DNA of 64,000 nt from Monilinia fructicola (taxonomy: Eukaryota; Ascomycota; Leotiomycetes; Helotiales; Sclerotiniaceae). Made by a program: the position numbers and the translations under genes. Within the stretch, counting starts at the first letter, position 1. Every line of letters starts with the position of its first letter. Of the stretch, positions 36,785 through 47,112 are shown one piece after another. The stretch is taken from the NCBI GenBank assembly GCA_008692225.1, contig VICG01000009.1:806001-870000 (forward strand). The letters are read 5' to 3'. Under the pieces are notes generated by a model. That model saw only the letters and a list, made by a program, of their open reading frames with translations. It was not told where the DNA came from and searched no databases.

Positions 36785-39626
36785 ATGGCTGCTCTCGTAC
36801 AGACCGTACCACAACAGACAACCACGGTCACGATGCTTCAAACTCGACCATCTTCTGCCTCTGGCCCCTTGCAACCTTCACAGAACCAAGCTGCCTTCCA
36901 CCAGTATCCGGTCAACCCACAACAGCGAAACAACTTCCATGGATTGAACAACAATAATATGCCAACGTCCAATTTCCGTGGACATAATGCCACGGCGTCA
37001 ATTGCACCGTATACATTCACCAGCACACCTGGTCTATCAATAGGAAGTCAACAAACACAAAATGGCGCTCAATCACGGCCGGAACAAGTGAGAACATCGT
37101 CAGCTCCGATAGTTCCTACATTTCAAGGTGGCCCCGGGAATTCCTCGAGTCGCTCACGATACCCTGTTGCCCCCTCGGTCTCAACTACATCGTCCTCTTC
37201 ATCATCAGAACTATCTCAAATGCCAGGCACGAGAGATGATTCCGCCATAACCACCGCTCGCGTTGCCACGAGAGCTCCTCGACCGAATTCCACCATCATC
37301 ACATCACACTCCCAAAATTTAGCTCCTCCTATGGCTTCACCAGCAAAACCAGCCCCTGACCGCTATCGTCGTCCTGCTATTCGCCGCGCCGAGTCATCCA
37401 CCAGTAGTCAAGCCAGTGGCCCTAGCTCCTCAGCCTCAACCATGCCGAACGTCCTGCAATTCTATGGCGCCAGTACACAGGCTGTCAATACACAGGCACC
37501 AAGCTTACCGACCTCACCACCACAGAATCAACCAAGTGTAACTGCTGATGATATGCAATTGAATCAACGTACCACTTCGGAACAGGCGAAGAGATATCGA
37601 CGTCGGAGCATACATACCATGGATGCACCCGAAAATAGCAACGCTCCAAATCCTGCATTTTTACAGCAGGGGTCAAGGCAAGTTAGCAGCGCTAGTGGTC
37701 GTATTGATCAGCAGCCTGAGCAACACGGACAACACCCCCTGCGAAGTTCACCAGTTGTAACGGTACGGCCAGCAACTTCTCACGGACGGAATGATAGTAC
37801 CGATAGCTTGAAATCCACTCGCAGCGGCCATTCACGCCCGAATTCGGTAAGTTTTTGAATAATTTTATTTGTACCAAGTCTCTACTCCCCTTTCTCTCTC
37901 TTCCCCCCAAACCCCCCCACTCATGGTTCACGGGACTTTATCGTGCATACGGCGTCACCGCAATTTAACCCTCACCAATCACAGCATCCGTAACACTGGA
38001 TTCGGCACGGCACTAACTTATTTTAGTCGGACAAGCGAGAAGCAACAAGTGTATCGATGGCAACTTCAAGCCCCGCCCATTCCTCAACCTCTACCGTCGC
38101 AAGTTCGAATACGTCCAACGGTAAAGAACCAGCGATTTCTAAGAATGATCAACCACGACTTGTGAACATTCCAGTTCGTGCATCTTCAACCGATGCCGCG
38201 AAACGTCTTTCCAGTCCCTCTCCTTTATCGAAACCGGTGACGATGGGTACCGAGTCCTCGGCGTCCAAGTCCAAGGACTCATTTGCTTCAGCAGTCAATG
38301 CCGCCTTGCAACCAACACCATCTAAACCTACATCTACACAGGCGACGGCGAGCTTAAATGCTCCAAGCCCTGCTGCACAACATTTGGCTGCATTGAATGA
38401 AAAGGAAGGAAAGAAGAGCAAGACGTCAAGGTTGAGAAGGGCCTTCTCTTTTGGATCTGCTGCTGAGCTACGAAAGGCATCAGCAGAGAGTCATCATGTG
38501 AGCAGGAGTGGCAATGATGTGTTGGATCGTTCCAAATTACGAAGAGAAAAATATCAAAATGAGCAAGAAGCAGAGCAAGATAAGATTGCCCAGCAACAAG
38601 AAGCTGCTGGTATCGGATCCAACATCTATTCTGGCCAAGGCAATTTCTTTACAGGATCAAACGATAATTTGTCGATTTCCTCGACAGCATCATCGGCGTC
38701 GGTAATGATTCGAAAAATGGGCAAGGGCATGAAGAAATCAACGAGATCCCTTGTCGGTCTCTTTAGACCCAAGTCTGTTATTGGTGTCCCCGCAGCTGAT
38801 GCCGCTGTGCCTGAAGCTAGCCGAGCTCAGGTCTCGATGGTCAATGTTGAAGCTGAAAGGGAGAAGGTCAACATAAACGCCAATGCGGCTGATGCTGCTT
38901 CCGGTGGCACAGGATTTCCCAGACTCGAGAGAAATTCTCTTGATGCGGCAGCCATCAGCTCAACGGCTAGTGAACGTCTAGGAAGTGCGAACACCGAGAG
39001 TTCTGCGAATAGAAGAAGCATCGTTGGCGGTGAGAAAGAGCGTGCCGAAGTCTTGGCCGCTGTCAAGAAGGGTATTCTCAAACGTAGGTTGCTCATGCTC
39101 ATTTCGTCGTCCTTGACTAAGTTTGGTTGTTTTAGGCTCTGGTACCGGTTCGGGAAACTCCTCACCGGTCATACTTCCGGTCGATGGGAAAGCCGCCAAC
39201 TTCAATTTACCACAAATCCCCAATGTCAACGACTCCCCCAATTCTTCCGCCCCTAGTACACCAAATGATGACCAAGTTCACAAACAAGCGGTCACTTTGG
39301 GAGGCGAGGATTACTTCATGTCTGCACTCAAATTCAGGGGCGATTCCAAGAGTGTTCCTGGAACGCCTTCAGGCGCTACCAAAAGGAGCGCAACATTTAG
39401 TCCACGCATACAATTCCACGATACGTGGCCCAGCCAAGAGTATGACCGCAGAGGTGACACTGCAACCTGCAATCGACTCACGCCCGTACTCGCTCAACAA
39501 ATTAAGGAAGAGCTTAATACTTTCAAAATGGTATGCTATTTACTTTCACATCCTTGACTATATGCTGATAGAAGATAGGAAATGGAGGTTCATGAGAATT
39601 CTAAGATCTACACACACTTCTTCTAA
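36785..39626 (+). CDS. Bni4-like PP1-targeting scaffold (853 aa, 4 exons)
   Basis: Large, mostly disordered Ser/Thr/Gln/Pro-rich protein. Exons are 36785-37846, 38027-39083, 39136-39530 and 39579-39626; introns are in frame with good consensus, and the total of 2,562 nt has no break. Conserved islands: SKTSRLRRAFSFGSAAELRK (about residue 475-495), a coiled segment with KLRREKYQNEQEAEQDK, KKSTRSLVGLFRPKS, and ERAEVLAAVKKGILKR. The C-terminus reads FSPRIQFHDTWPSQEYDRR, then ATCNRLTPVLAQQIKEELN, and ends KIYTHFF. The RIQF element and this C-terminal block resemble yeast Bni4, which targets Glc7/PP1 and chitin synthase to the bud neck. A septum or cell-wall role is inferred from that resemblance, which I judge from memory. 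Confidence 0.72.
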
Positions 39627-40986
39627 TGAAACCACGATTATTCTATTTGTCAGAAGATAAAAACAGGTCACGAAACTTACAAAGCTCTTCTGCTACCGCA
39701 GGCAACTGTGTAGTTACGCATACACTACAAGACTTTCAAGGCGTTCAATGGTCATTTCCGCATTATTGGTGTACAGGAGTTCATTTACATCTGAGCGATT
39801 TGGTCGAAAGCAATATTATTTCATAGACTCGCGTCGGCCATCTCTTTTCGAGCATCAATGTTGAAGATGAGGGGGGACATATCAGGGGTATCAGGGGGCG
39901 ACGGTAGAAATTTGGGAAATGGAAGATGTTGTGCTGTGAAGCTTTCTGAGGTTGTGAAAGAAAGAGGGAGTTTCAATTGTCCAATGGGCTGGTAATTTGT
40001 TTCTCCTAGCTACCAAGGATGATATGGTACAACTCGTACTCAAAAGTTTCGATCTCGGTTGGTTTCTGCGGGTTTGTTTGATCTCCAGGGGTTTGAGATC
40101 TGCATTTGGGGCAATGTCATGGTCTAATTTTCGTTTTCTTCATTGGTCGGCCCGGTTTACTTTATATTCGTCACCTCATCGTCGTACTTCAGCGTCTGTT
40201 ATTATGTTTGAGAAAGGGGTACAGATAGGAGAGAAATGGGGACGGCATATTCTACGTAATCAAATGATACAATACAAGCAATGGTTGCCTTTTATACAAT
40301 GTTCAGAATAACCTCGCAGTCATGTTGGTATGGGAGGATCTATGAAATGTGAGAAATCTGAAACCAAGTTTTGTCTTCATTTATTTTGGCAAAGATTCTA
40401 GATTCTTCCCCAAGTTTGAAATGCAAATCTAGATCTTGAACGCAAATGCAAATGCACATGCACACGTCAACATAAAAGCTTGGATACAATCCTGATCCTG
40501 GAAGAATCTGGATCGATCAAGATCTGTTGGAAACTCGGGTCCGTCCGGCCGTCTGGGAATTTTTCCATTGGAATTTCAAGCTTTGATGTGGGTTCATCCC
40601 ATGATGTTCAGATGTAAGTCTTGCAGTATTATATCTTTCTTACCTTACTCACCTACCCACCTGGGTAATTTCAGGGGGGGCAGCAGGTGTAATATTTTTA
40701 TTATCAGTCGGTGATAATAAGTGATCAACACAACCCAGCCTTGTCGTAACAGCCTTGTCTTGGCAGCCTTGTTTGGTTGAACTTCTTCCCTCTCGCCCCC
40801 CCGCTAAAACTTTTTTAAATAAAACAAACAAAATCAATTCATGAGTATTTTGGATCGTCTACCTCCCCATTGATCATTTGAAGTCTTGATCAATTCTATA
40901 CAATAGTGGCTACTATCATAAATCGATTTCATTTAAGGCTGAGGGCTGGCACCCGCCATTTCTTACCGCTTCCAATTCGATTAATC
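39627..40986. other. intergenic spacer
   Basis: This is the 3' flank of the Bni4-like gene and the promoter of DUS1, both on the plus strand. It has no repeats of note. A 104-codon frame at 39,997-40,311 has no domain signal. In-frame codons immediately upstream of the DUS1 ATG are discussed with that gene. Confidence 0.5.
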
Positions 40987-42859
40987 ATGACGGTTTCAAA
41001 TGACTTGCCGGTCTTCGATGCTACACATCGAGAACTAAAATCTCATGTGGCTGAAAAGAAGAATGATGGATCTAATGGACCACTCAAGAAACCACATGGT
41101 CGTGCCTTTTATGAAAGTATTGGCAGTCCTAAATTCATTCTTGCCCCAATGGTTGATCAATCAGAATTCGTGAGCTGATGAATCCTCCAAAACTCACCTC
41201 TTACTTCATACTAATTGCAATTTCTTTAGGCTTGGCGTATGCTGTCTCGCTCTTTTATGACACCCGAATCAAATAAGTCTCTTCTGGCATACACACCGAT
41301 GCTTCACGCGCGCATGTTCTCCGAAACACCAAAGTTCCGCGATGCGCATTTTCAACCGATGAAAACGTCTCTCGTTTCTCAATTAGGAACGTCTTCTCCT
41401 GCTCACAGCGACGATCTGTTTCTTGATGGGAACCCCGAGTTTGATAGACCGCTTTTCGTACAATTTTGCGCGAATGACGAGAAGGAATTGCTCGAAGGGG
41501 CAAAATATGTAGCGCCGTTTTGCGATGCAGTGGACTTGAACTTGGGATGTCCTCAGGGGATTGCGAGGAAGGGGAAGTATGGCGCATTTTTGCAAGAGGA
41601 TCAAGGACTCATTTTTCAAATTGATCAATACTTTGCATAAGGAACTGGATGTGCCTGTGACCGCAAAGATTAGGATATTGGAAACCAAGGAGAAAACGTT
41701 GGAATATGCAAATATGGTACTGAGTGCTGGAGCTAGTATCCTGACCGTGCATGGAAGGACGAGGGAGATGAAGGGGCACAAGACGGGGTTGGCAGATTGG
41801 GGGGTGCTGAGATTTTTGAGGGAGAACTTACCAAAGGAGGTGGTGCTGTTTGCGAATGGAAATATCTTGGCGAGGGATGATATTGATGAGTGTTTGAAGG
41901 CAACAGGTGCGGATGGAGTAATGAGTGCAGAAGGAAACTTATATGATCCGACGATTTTTTCGGATGCGCCAGCCATTGGAGAGGAAGGACGAGAATACTG
42001 GCGAAGTTTGGATGGGACGATAGGAGGTTGGAGAATGGATGCTGTGTTGAGGAGGTATATGGATATTATTTATAAATATGTTCTGCAGAGATCGCCTCCT
42101 GAAAGGAAACCTCTTTTTATAACCTCGGATCCACAGGAGGAGATGTGGGAAGAAGTAGGGGAGGAAGAAGAAGGAGAAGAGGGACCACCTAAAAAGAAGC
42201 AAAAGGGAGAAAAGAAGGAGAGGACGACAAGTCCAAGTTTGGTTGCGATGCAACCGCATTGTTTTAAACTTCTTAGACCACTGGTTTCAAAACATCACGA
42301 TATTAGAGATGCATTAGCGAAGTGTAGAGCAGGAGATATACAAGCTTTTGAAAATGTGTTACAAATGACGGAGAAAGCGGTCAAGGAGGGAATAATAGAG
42401 TATGAGAGGACGAATGGAGAAAGTTACCGAGAAGAAGTTGAGAGAGCGGAAAGGGAAAGAGAGGAGAAGATGAAGGGAGGAGGGAAGGGTGCTAATGGCA
42501 GGGGTGGAGCTGATGGGGATGGTGAGGGGAAAGGTGGGGAGGATCTGAAGTTTGAAGAAAGTTCGCTTGAGACGGTTAGAAGGTGTAAGCGACCTTGGTG
42601 GGTGGTGCAGCCTTATGTTAGACCATTACCGATGGAAGCGTTGGCGAAGGGGAGTTTGACTTTGAGTAGAAAGGAGAGGGGTGAGAAGGCGAAGGGTAAG
42701 GGGGAGGGAGATGCGGAGAAGGATGAGGGGAAGTTAGTCCACGGGGTCGAAATTGAGGAACAGGAAAAGGTGGAGGTACAGGTTGTGGGTGACCAGGAAG
42801 GGAGCAACCCAGAGAAGGAAACAGTAGAGGTTCCGAAAGATGGCTTAGTTTGTGGATAA
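40987..42859 (+). CDS. DUS1: tRNA-dihydrouridine(16/17) synthase Dus1 (about 603 aa, 2 exons, one frame break)
   Basis: FMN/NADPH-dependent enzyme that reduces U16/U17 in the tRNA D-loop. Motifs: FILAPMVDQSEFAWRML at the start of the TIM barrel, LFVQFCANDE, the catalytic-cysteine block DLNLGCPQGIARKGKYGAFL, VTAKIRI, TVHGRTREMKG, and FANGNI..DD with GADGVMSAEG. The C-terminal third is Lys/Glu-rich and low in complexity, longer than in yeast. Intron 41170-41229. Between QGLIF and KLINTLHKEL the T-run 41611-41615 carries one T too many; without that correction the enzyme stops after the catalytic block. This is probably a sequence error. The frame is open 27 codons upstream of the ATG, from a GTG, and encodes a basic stretch (RFHLRLRAGTRHFLPLP). 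Confidence 0.88.
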
Positions 42860-43479
42860 TCTCCACACTCCTACCCTTGCGCGAGACAAGACTTGGTTAA
42901 ATCCGGATGGGCTGATCTACACGGCATGGAAAGATACCTGAATACCAAACTCACTAGAGATAAAACGTAGATATACTATACACATAAAATGTCACAGGGA
43001 AACATAGGGATCAAGCGCTGATCTCCTTTTCCCTCCATACCATATACACACTTCACTCATCAAACACACACTGTAGCAGGCATTTAAAGAGGATCATCTG
43101 GTAATCTGGTGTAGTAGTAGTAAGCACATACTATCTCACTCCTCAAAAATCCAGTGAAGAAATATTTAGATGTATGCATGGATACGTAGTCGTAGTCAAA
43201 AATCTGATTTGTGTGCACTTTGGTAAGGAGGGGAGGGGAAGGGGGGTTGGGGATGGAGAAGGTAGGGCGTATTGGGAGGGAGGCCTTTGTTTTGATGGTT
43301 TGAGTAGTAAATGAACCGCGGATGAAAGGATATGAAGATTTGACGATTTTGCTCCCTCTATCTTTTGAGTGTCTCTTGTTCGTCTTGCTATTCGATGACT
43401 GCTTCAATTTCTAGCTATGACAGCTTTCCTCGGGTTGCATTGCCCAATTCAGCCTCGGTTTCTTCATCCACATTTCTCC
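42860..43479. other. convergent spacer
   Basis: This lies between the 3' ends of DUS1 (+) and the HSDL2-like SDR (-). No gene is seen. Confidence 0.55.
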
Positions 43480-44543
43480 TCAGAGTCTACTCAGCTTCCC
43501 ATTCTTCTCTCTCTTCGCACTGTCGATCCTCGTCCCCTCGTCATCCTGTTCCTCGACTGTCAAATCCGGAAACTTGGCAGGCATGATCCTCCTAGGTGTC
43601 GTACCAGGAACCAAAGCATACTTGGCAAAATCCCTCACTCCATCATGCTCCCTCAAAAAGTCTTCATCCAAAGTCAGCAACCCATTCACATGATCCACGG
43701 GCGCCGTCAAAATCGCCAAGACGGCATCGGAGAAGATGGACGGATGTCTGAGGTCCTCGGCCGGCGTAGAAAAGTGTGCCGTCGCCGCCGATTCGATCGC
43801 GCTCGCGGGCCACAATCCCGTCACCGCCATGCCCTCGCCTTCGGCGCGCATCCTGGCAAAATCCATGCCGAGCCCCTGCACGAGGACGCTCATCCCCACC
43901 TTCCCCATCGCATAGGCGGCCTTCCCCCGGAAAAATCGGCTGTAGATCGGGGGACAGATGACGATCAGCCTGGCCTTCCAGCCCTGGTTCTTCCAGTGCG
44001 GAATGCAGCATTGGATGGAGGCGTAGAGACCGTGGGGGTTCACCGACTCCATCAGCATGTACCGCGAGAGGGGGGTCGTGAGGACCGAGGAATGGTAGAT
44101 GGCGCCGGAGTTGTAGATGAGGACGTCGATGCGGCCGTATGCGGAGATGGTGCGCGTGACGAGAGAGGATATGCTCGCGTGGTCACGGACGTCACAGGGG
44201 ATGGCGGTGGCCGTTCCGCCGCATTCGAGGATCTCGCGGCAGACGGTCGAGATGGTTGAGGCGGGGGAGTTGGGGTCTGGGGGGAAGGGATGGGTGGCCG
44301 TCGCGTCGCTGGTCGATTTGGCCGATACGATTACTAGTGTGCTGTTGTTGGTGACGGGTCATGGGATGGGATGGGATGGGATGGGATGAGGGGCGGGATG
44401 GGATGGTGAAGGGTGATTGATTTCTTCTATATATATATATATATATACCTACCTGCGTATTCATTCTTCGCCAGATCAATAGCTATTTGTCGGCCAATTC
44501 CTCGAGATGCACCGATTACGAGAGCTACCTTTTTAGATGTCAT
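43480..44543 (-). CDS. HSDL2-like short-chain dehydrogenase/reductase (314 aa, 2 exons)
   Basis: NAD(P)-dependent oxidoreductase, closest in style to hydroxysteroid-dehydrogenase-like protein 2; substrate unknown. The N-terminus is KVALVIGASRGIGRQIA (cofactor loop GASRGIG), then IPCDVRD and DVLIYNSGA (usual NNAG replaced). The active-site YAMGK has Tyr171 and Lys175. Where the catalytic serine normally stands (SPP in HSDL2) the sequence reads ICPP, with Cys157. Intron 44334-44452 splits exon 1 (91 nt) from exon 2 and contains a GGGAT repeat and a TA tract. The joined frame is 945 nt. Exon 2 is visibly richer in G+C than its neighbours. It is divergent from the kappa GST with about 360 bp between the starts, so a shared promoter is possible. 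Confidence 0.85.
44361..44452. repeat. GGGAT pentamers and TA tract inside SDR intron
   Basis: About five GGGAT units (44,365-44,388) and further GGGAT-like units to 44,405, then a TA run at about 44,428-44,446, make up most of the 119-bp intron. Length polymorphism here would not alter the protein. Confidence 0.85.
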
Positions 44544-44903
44544 GTTGGGTTCGCGTTGTGAATGAAGGAGGGTGAATGCGGGACTATGGCATTTCTTCAC
44601 TTGGCACTATATTTATATATATATATATGTATTTCTGAATACATATCTCGGACTTTGCAACAGTTGAGGATCAGTAATCGATGGTGAGGTGTGTGCTTGG
44701 TGAGGAACAATGCATTAATTAATTGGTCTACTTGTACTGATGATTAGTATTTCTGGGATTGAGCTTTAGAGCCGAGGCACATGGAAATGCCGTCGACCTC
44801 CCATTTATTTGAATGTTGCATTCAGACATAGAAAAGCACGACATCTCTTCAGCTGGATTTCTGAAGTGACTTTTAAAGTGCATTACATGCATATATAATC
44901 ATT
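44544..44903. promoter_or_regulatory. bidirectional promoter between SDR and kappa GST
   Basis: The 360 bp separates two divergent ATGs. It includes a TA tract near 44,612-44,630 about 75 bp upstream of the SDR start. No specific factor site can be named with confidence. Confidence 0.5.
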
Positions 44904-45810
44904 ATGCCGGGTCATATAGATTGTTATCTCGATTGTTGTAAGTCCCTATATGTATATATATATATATATAATTGTCCCCTTTCAAGCTCTCCCCACGTTC
45001 TCTTCTCCACCATGTACTAAGTCCACCCCTATGCCAAAGCTTCATTTTATAGCTATCCAGCTCTAGTTCATCTTCGAAAGAACCGAGAAATTCTTCTTTC
45101 TCATGATGTCACGATAAAGTGAGCTTCTCCCTTCCACATCCAAGCGGTTCTTGACATATTGACCAGTCCTGTAGTTTCATCCCCGTGTTCCTCGGTGGCA
45201 TCAATCACGGCTCCGGAAATAAACCTCCGTGGACTCTTCCCGCCAAAGCCACGTACAGCAAATTTGACAGCGCCCGCACGATATCATACCATGGACTGCC
45301 GAATCTGCAAGCTGCGGAGTTTTTCCCCCCCGTGACTCTCCTGGTGCGTGGTTTCCTTCCTCCCCCCCATACGAAACTGACATGGTGCGTCCCAAGCCGC
45401 AACGAGCATTGTGTTTCATCAAATCCCAATACTCTCGCGAGATATTCGAGGAAACGTGGCAGGGTATCTTTGATGCACTGTGGATTCCCCCGCAGAAGAA
45501 CATCACGATGCCCGAAGGATTTCGAGAATTCTTGCAGGGGCTAGGGACTTTTGAGGCGGGGCAGGTGGATGAGATCTTGGCAAAGGCGACGGAGAAGGAG
45601 TGGAAGGATAGGTTGCTTGCGAATACGAAAGATGCGCTGGAGAAGGGGGCTTTTGGGGCGCCTTGGTTATGGGTGAGGAATGGGGAGGGGAAGGAGGAAC
45701 CATTCTTTGGGAGTGATCGGTTTCATTTTATTTGGAGGTTTTTGGGTGTTGAGTTTAGGGATGTTGAGATTGTGGAGTTCAGGGGAGGGGAGACGAAGGC
45801 GAAGTTGTAG
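44904..45810 (+). CDS. kappa-class glutathione S-transferase / DsbA-fold isomerase (231 aa, 4 exons)
   Basis: Soluble thioredoxin-fold enzyme of the GSTK/HCCA-isomerase family; members act in mitochondria, peroxisomes or in aromatic degradation. Exons are 44904-44937, 45040-45118, 45175-45343 and 45397-45810; the total of 696 nt is unbroken. The first exon encodes MPGHIDCYLDC and joins to SSFYSYPALVHLRK, the usual D-x-x-SPYSY start of the family. PVFLGGINHGSGNKPPW, PPVTLLPQRALC, and KDALEKGAFGAPW (cis-Pro/glutathione site region) follow. The first acceptor (CAAAG at 45039) was chosen because TACTAAG lies about 18 bp upstream and the frame fits. Intron 1 holds a TA microsatellite. The neighbouring divergent SDR suggests a joint detoxification or catabolic role, which is inference. 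Confidence 0.88.
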
Positions 45811-47112
45811 AGGGGAAGGTGATTCTTCGTGGAATCTTTGCTGGAGTGTTTGTAAATTTATACACGATCATCTACTCGAGTACTTAGATCAATGAGTGAT
45901 CATGATTGGTGATGTTAACTTTAGTAATGTGATGTTAGGATGTCAGGATGCTAGGAAATCTATACCGGGATCGATAATAATACTTGAACGGAAAGCAATA
46001 AATGTTTATTCATGCCATATTACAATAATATTCTAGAGTCATGCTAAAACACCAAAGAAGTATCGAGAATATCCTCACTCGAGCCAACACTTGAGCCCGG
46101 ACATGAACGGCCCAGATAATATCACGTGATATAAAGCGCGGAATCCTCACGTGTTTCCCCATACTTTTATAAAAATAAGGGTCCAAAAAGGTACCATACT
46201 TTAATCAAGTTAAGCTTTTAAGCCGCATGGGAACTATAAAGGTCGATAGTGAGTATCAGAGTCTTTCTCTCTCTCTCAAAAAAGTTTTTATCCTTCTTCA
46301 TCAAATCATGTTTTTTTTTCCGCCAAGATAAGTCTCTGTCTGTTTTTCTTCCAAGGTTCAATTAAAGCTTCGAAGATCATGTATTGAAAGAATATAGAAA
46401 GTTTTCCATATTCTTATCCTGTTCAATTGATGTTGTTGATAATATCTGAATTGAGGAGATTTCAAGTCGTTTCAAAAATGGATCCGATGCTTACTCTGTA
46501 TAAGATGATTTTCCTTTTTCTCACGGTTGCCGCGTCCCGAGGTCCAGTTTTGGTGACGCTCACACACGGACCAACCATTAGCGTGGTGCACTAGGTAACG
46601 TTAAGCGACTACCACCGGGAAATCCAGGCAGGCAAGCAAGGCAGGCAAGGCAGGCACATCAAAACGCGCTGGTGAGAAATCAATCAGCTTTCTCTCCTCC
46701 CCCCCCCCCCCAAAACTCAAATATCAACATTGACGTGAATACCAATCAATTCCTTCATCATCATGATTTCATGGGAATAACTTCACCAAAAAGATCACCC
46801 ATCAATCGCTGTTCTGCTTTACACGGATTCTTTTTCTTTTCAACGAATTAACTAAAAAGAAAGCGAGAAAGAAAGAAAGAGATCAAGATAAAAAATAAAA
46901 AAGTATTGCGATGATTCAATATTAAATGAACATCATTTACCAAGGTTATCTAGGTAGGTATTTTATTGTTCAAAGCACGGCGCGCGCCAAAAGCCATCAA
47001 TGTTTTAACAACAAACAGTGAATTTCTATAAATCACCATTGCTTTAAGCTTTCCAAGTTTGTTCCGTCATTTTACTTTCGAAAATTTACATTTAAAGCCC
47101 TGACTTCACGCT
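45811..47112. other. intergenic spacer and YTA7 leader
   Basis: No gene is supported. A run of C (about 46,698-46,711), CTCT and GAAAGAAA tracts and pyrimidine-rich patches lie upstream of the YTA7-like start, as in many fungal leaders. TCACGTGATATAA-type sequence occurs near 46,122. Confidence 0.5.

Noticed and set aside
41383..41976. A 197-codon minus-strand frame opposite DUS1
   Set aside because: It overlaps conserved Dus1 motifs on the plus strand and shows no domain of its own.
43417..44259. A 280-codon plus-strand frame opposite the HSDL2-like SDR
   Set aside because: It is a shadow of the GC-rich SDR exon on the opposite strand. The minus strand carries the SDR motifs.
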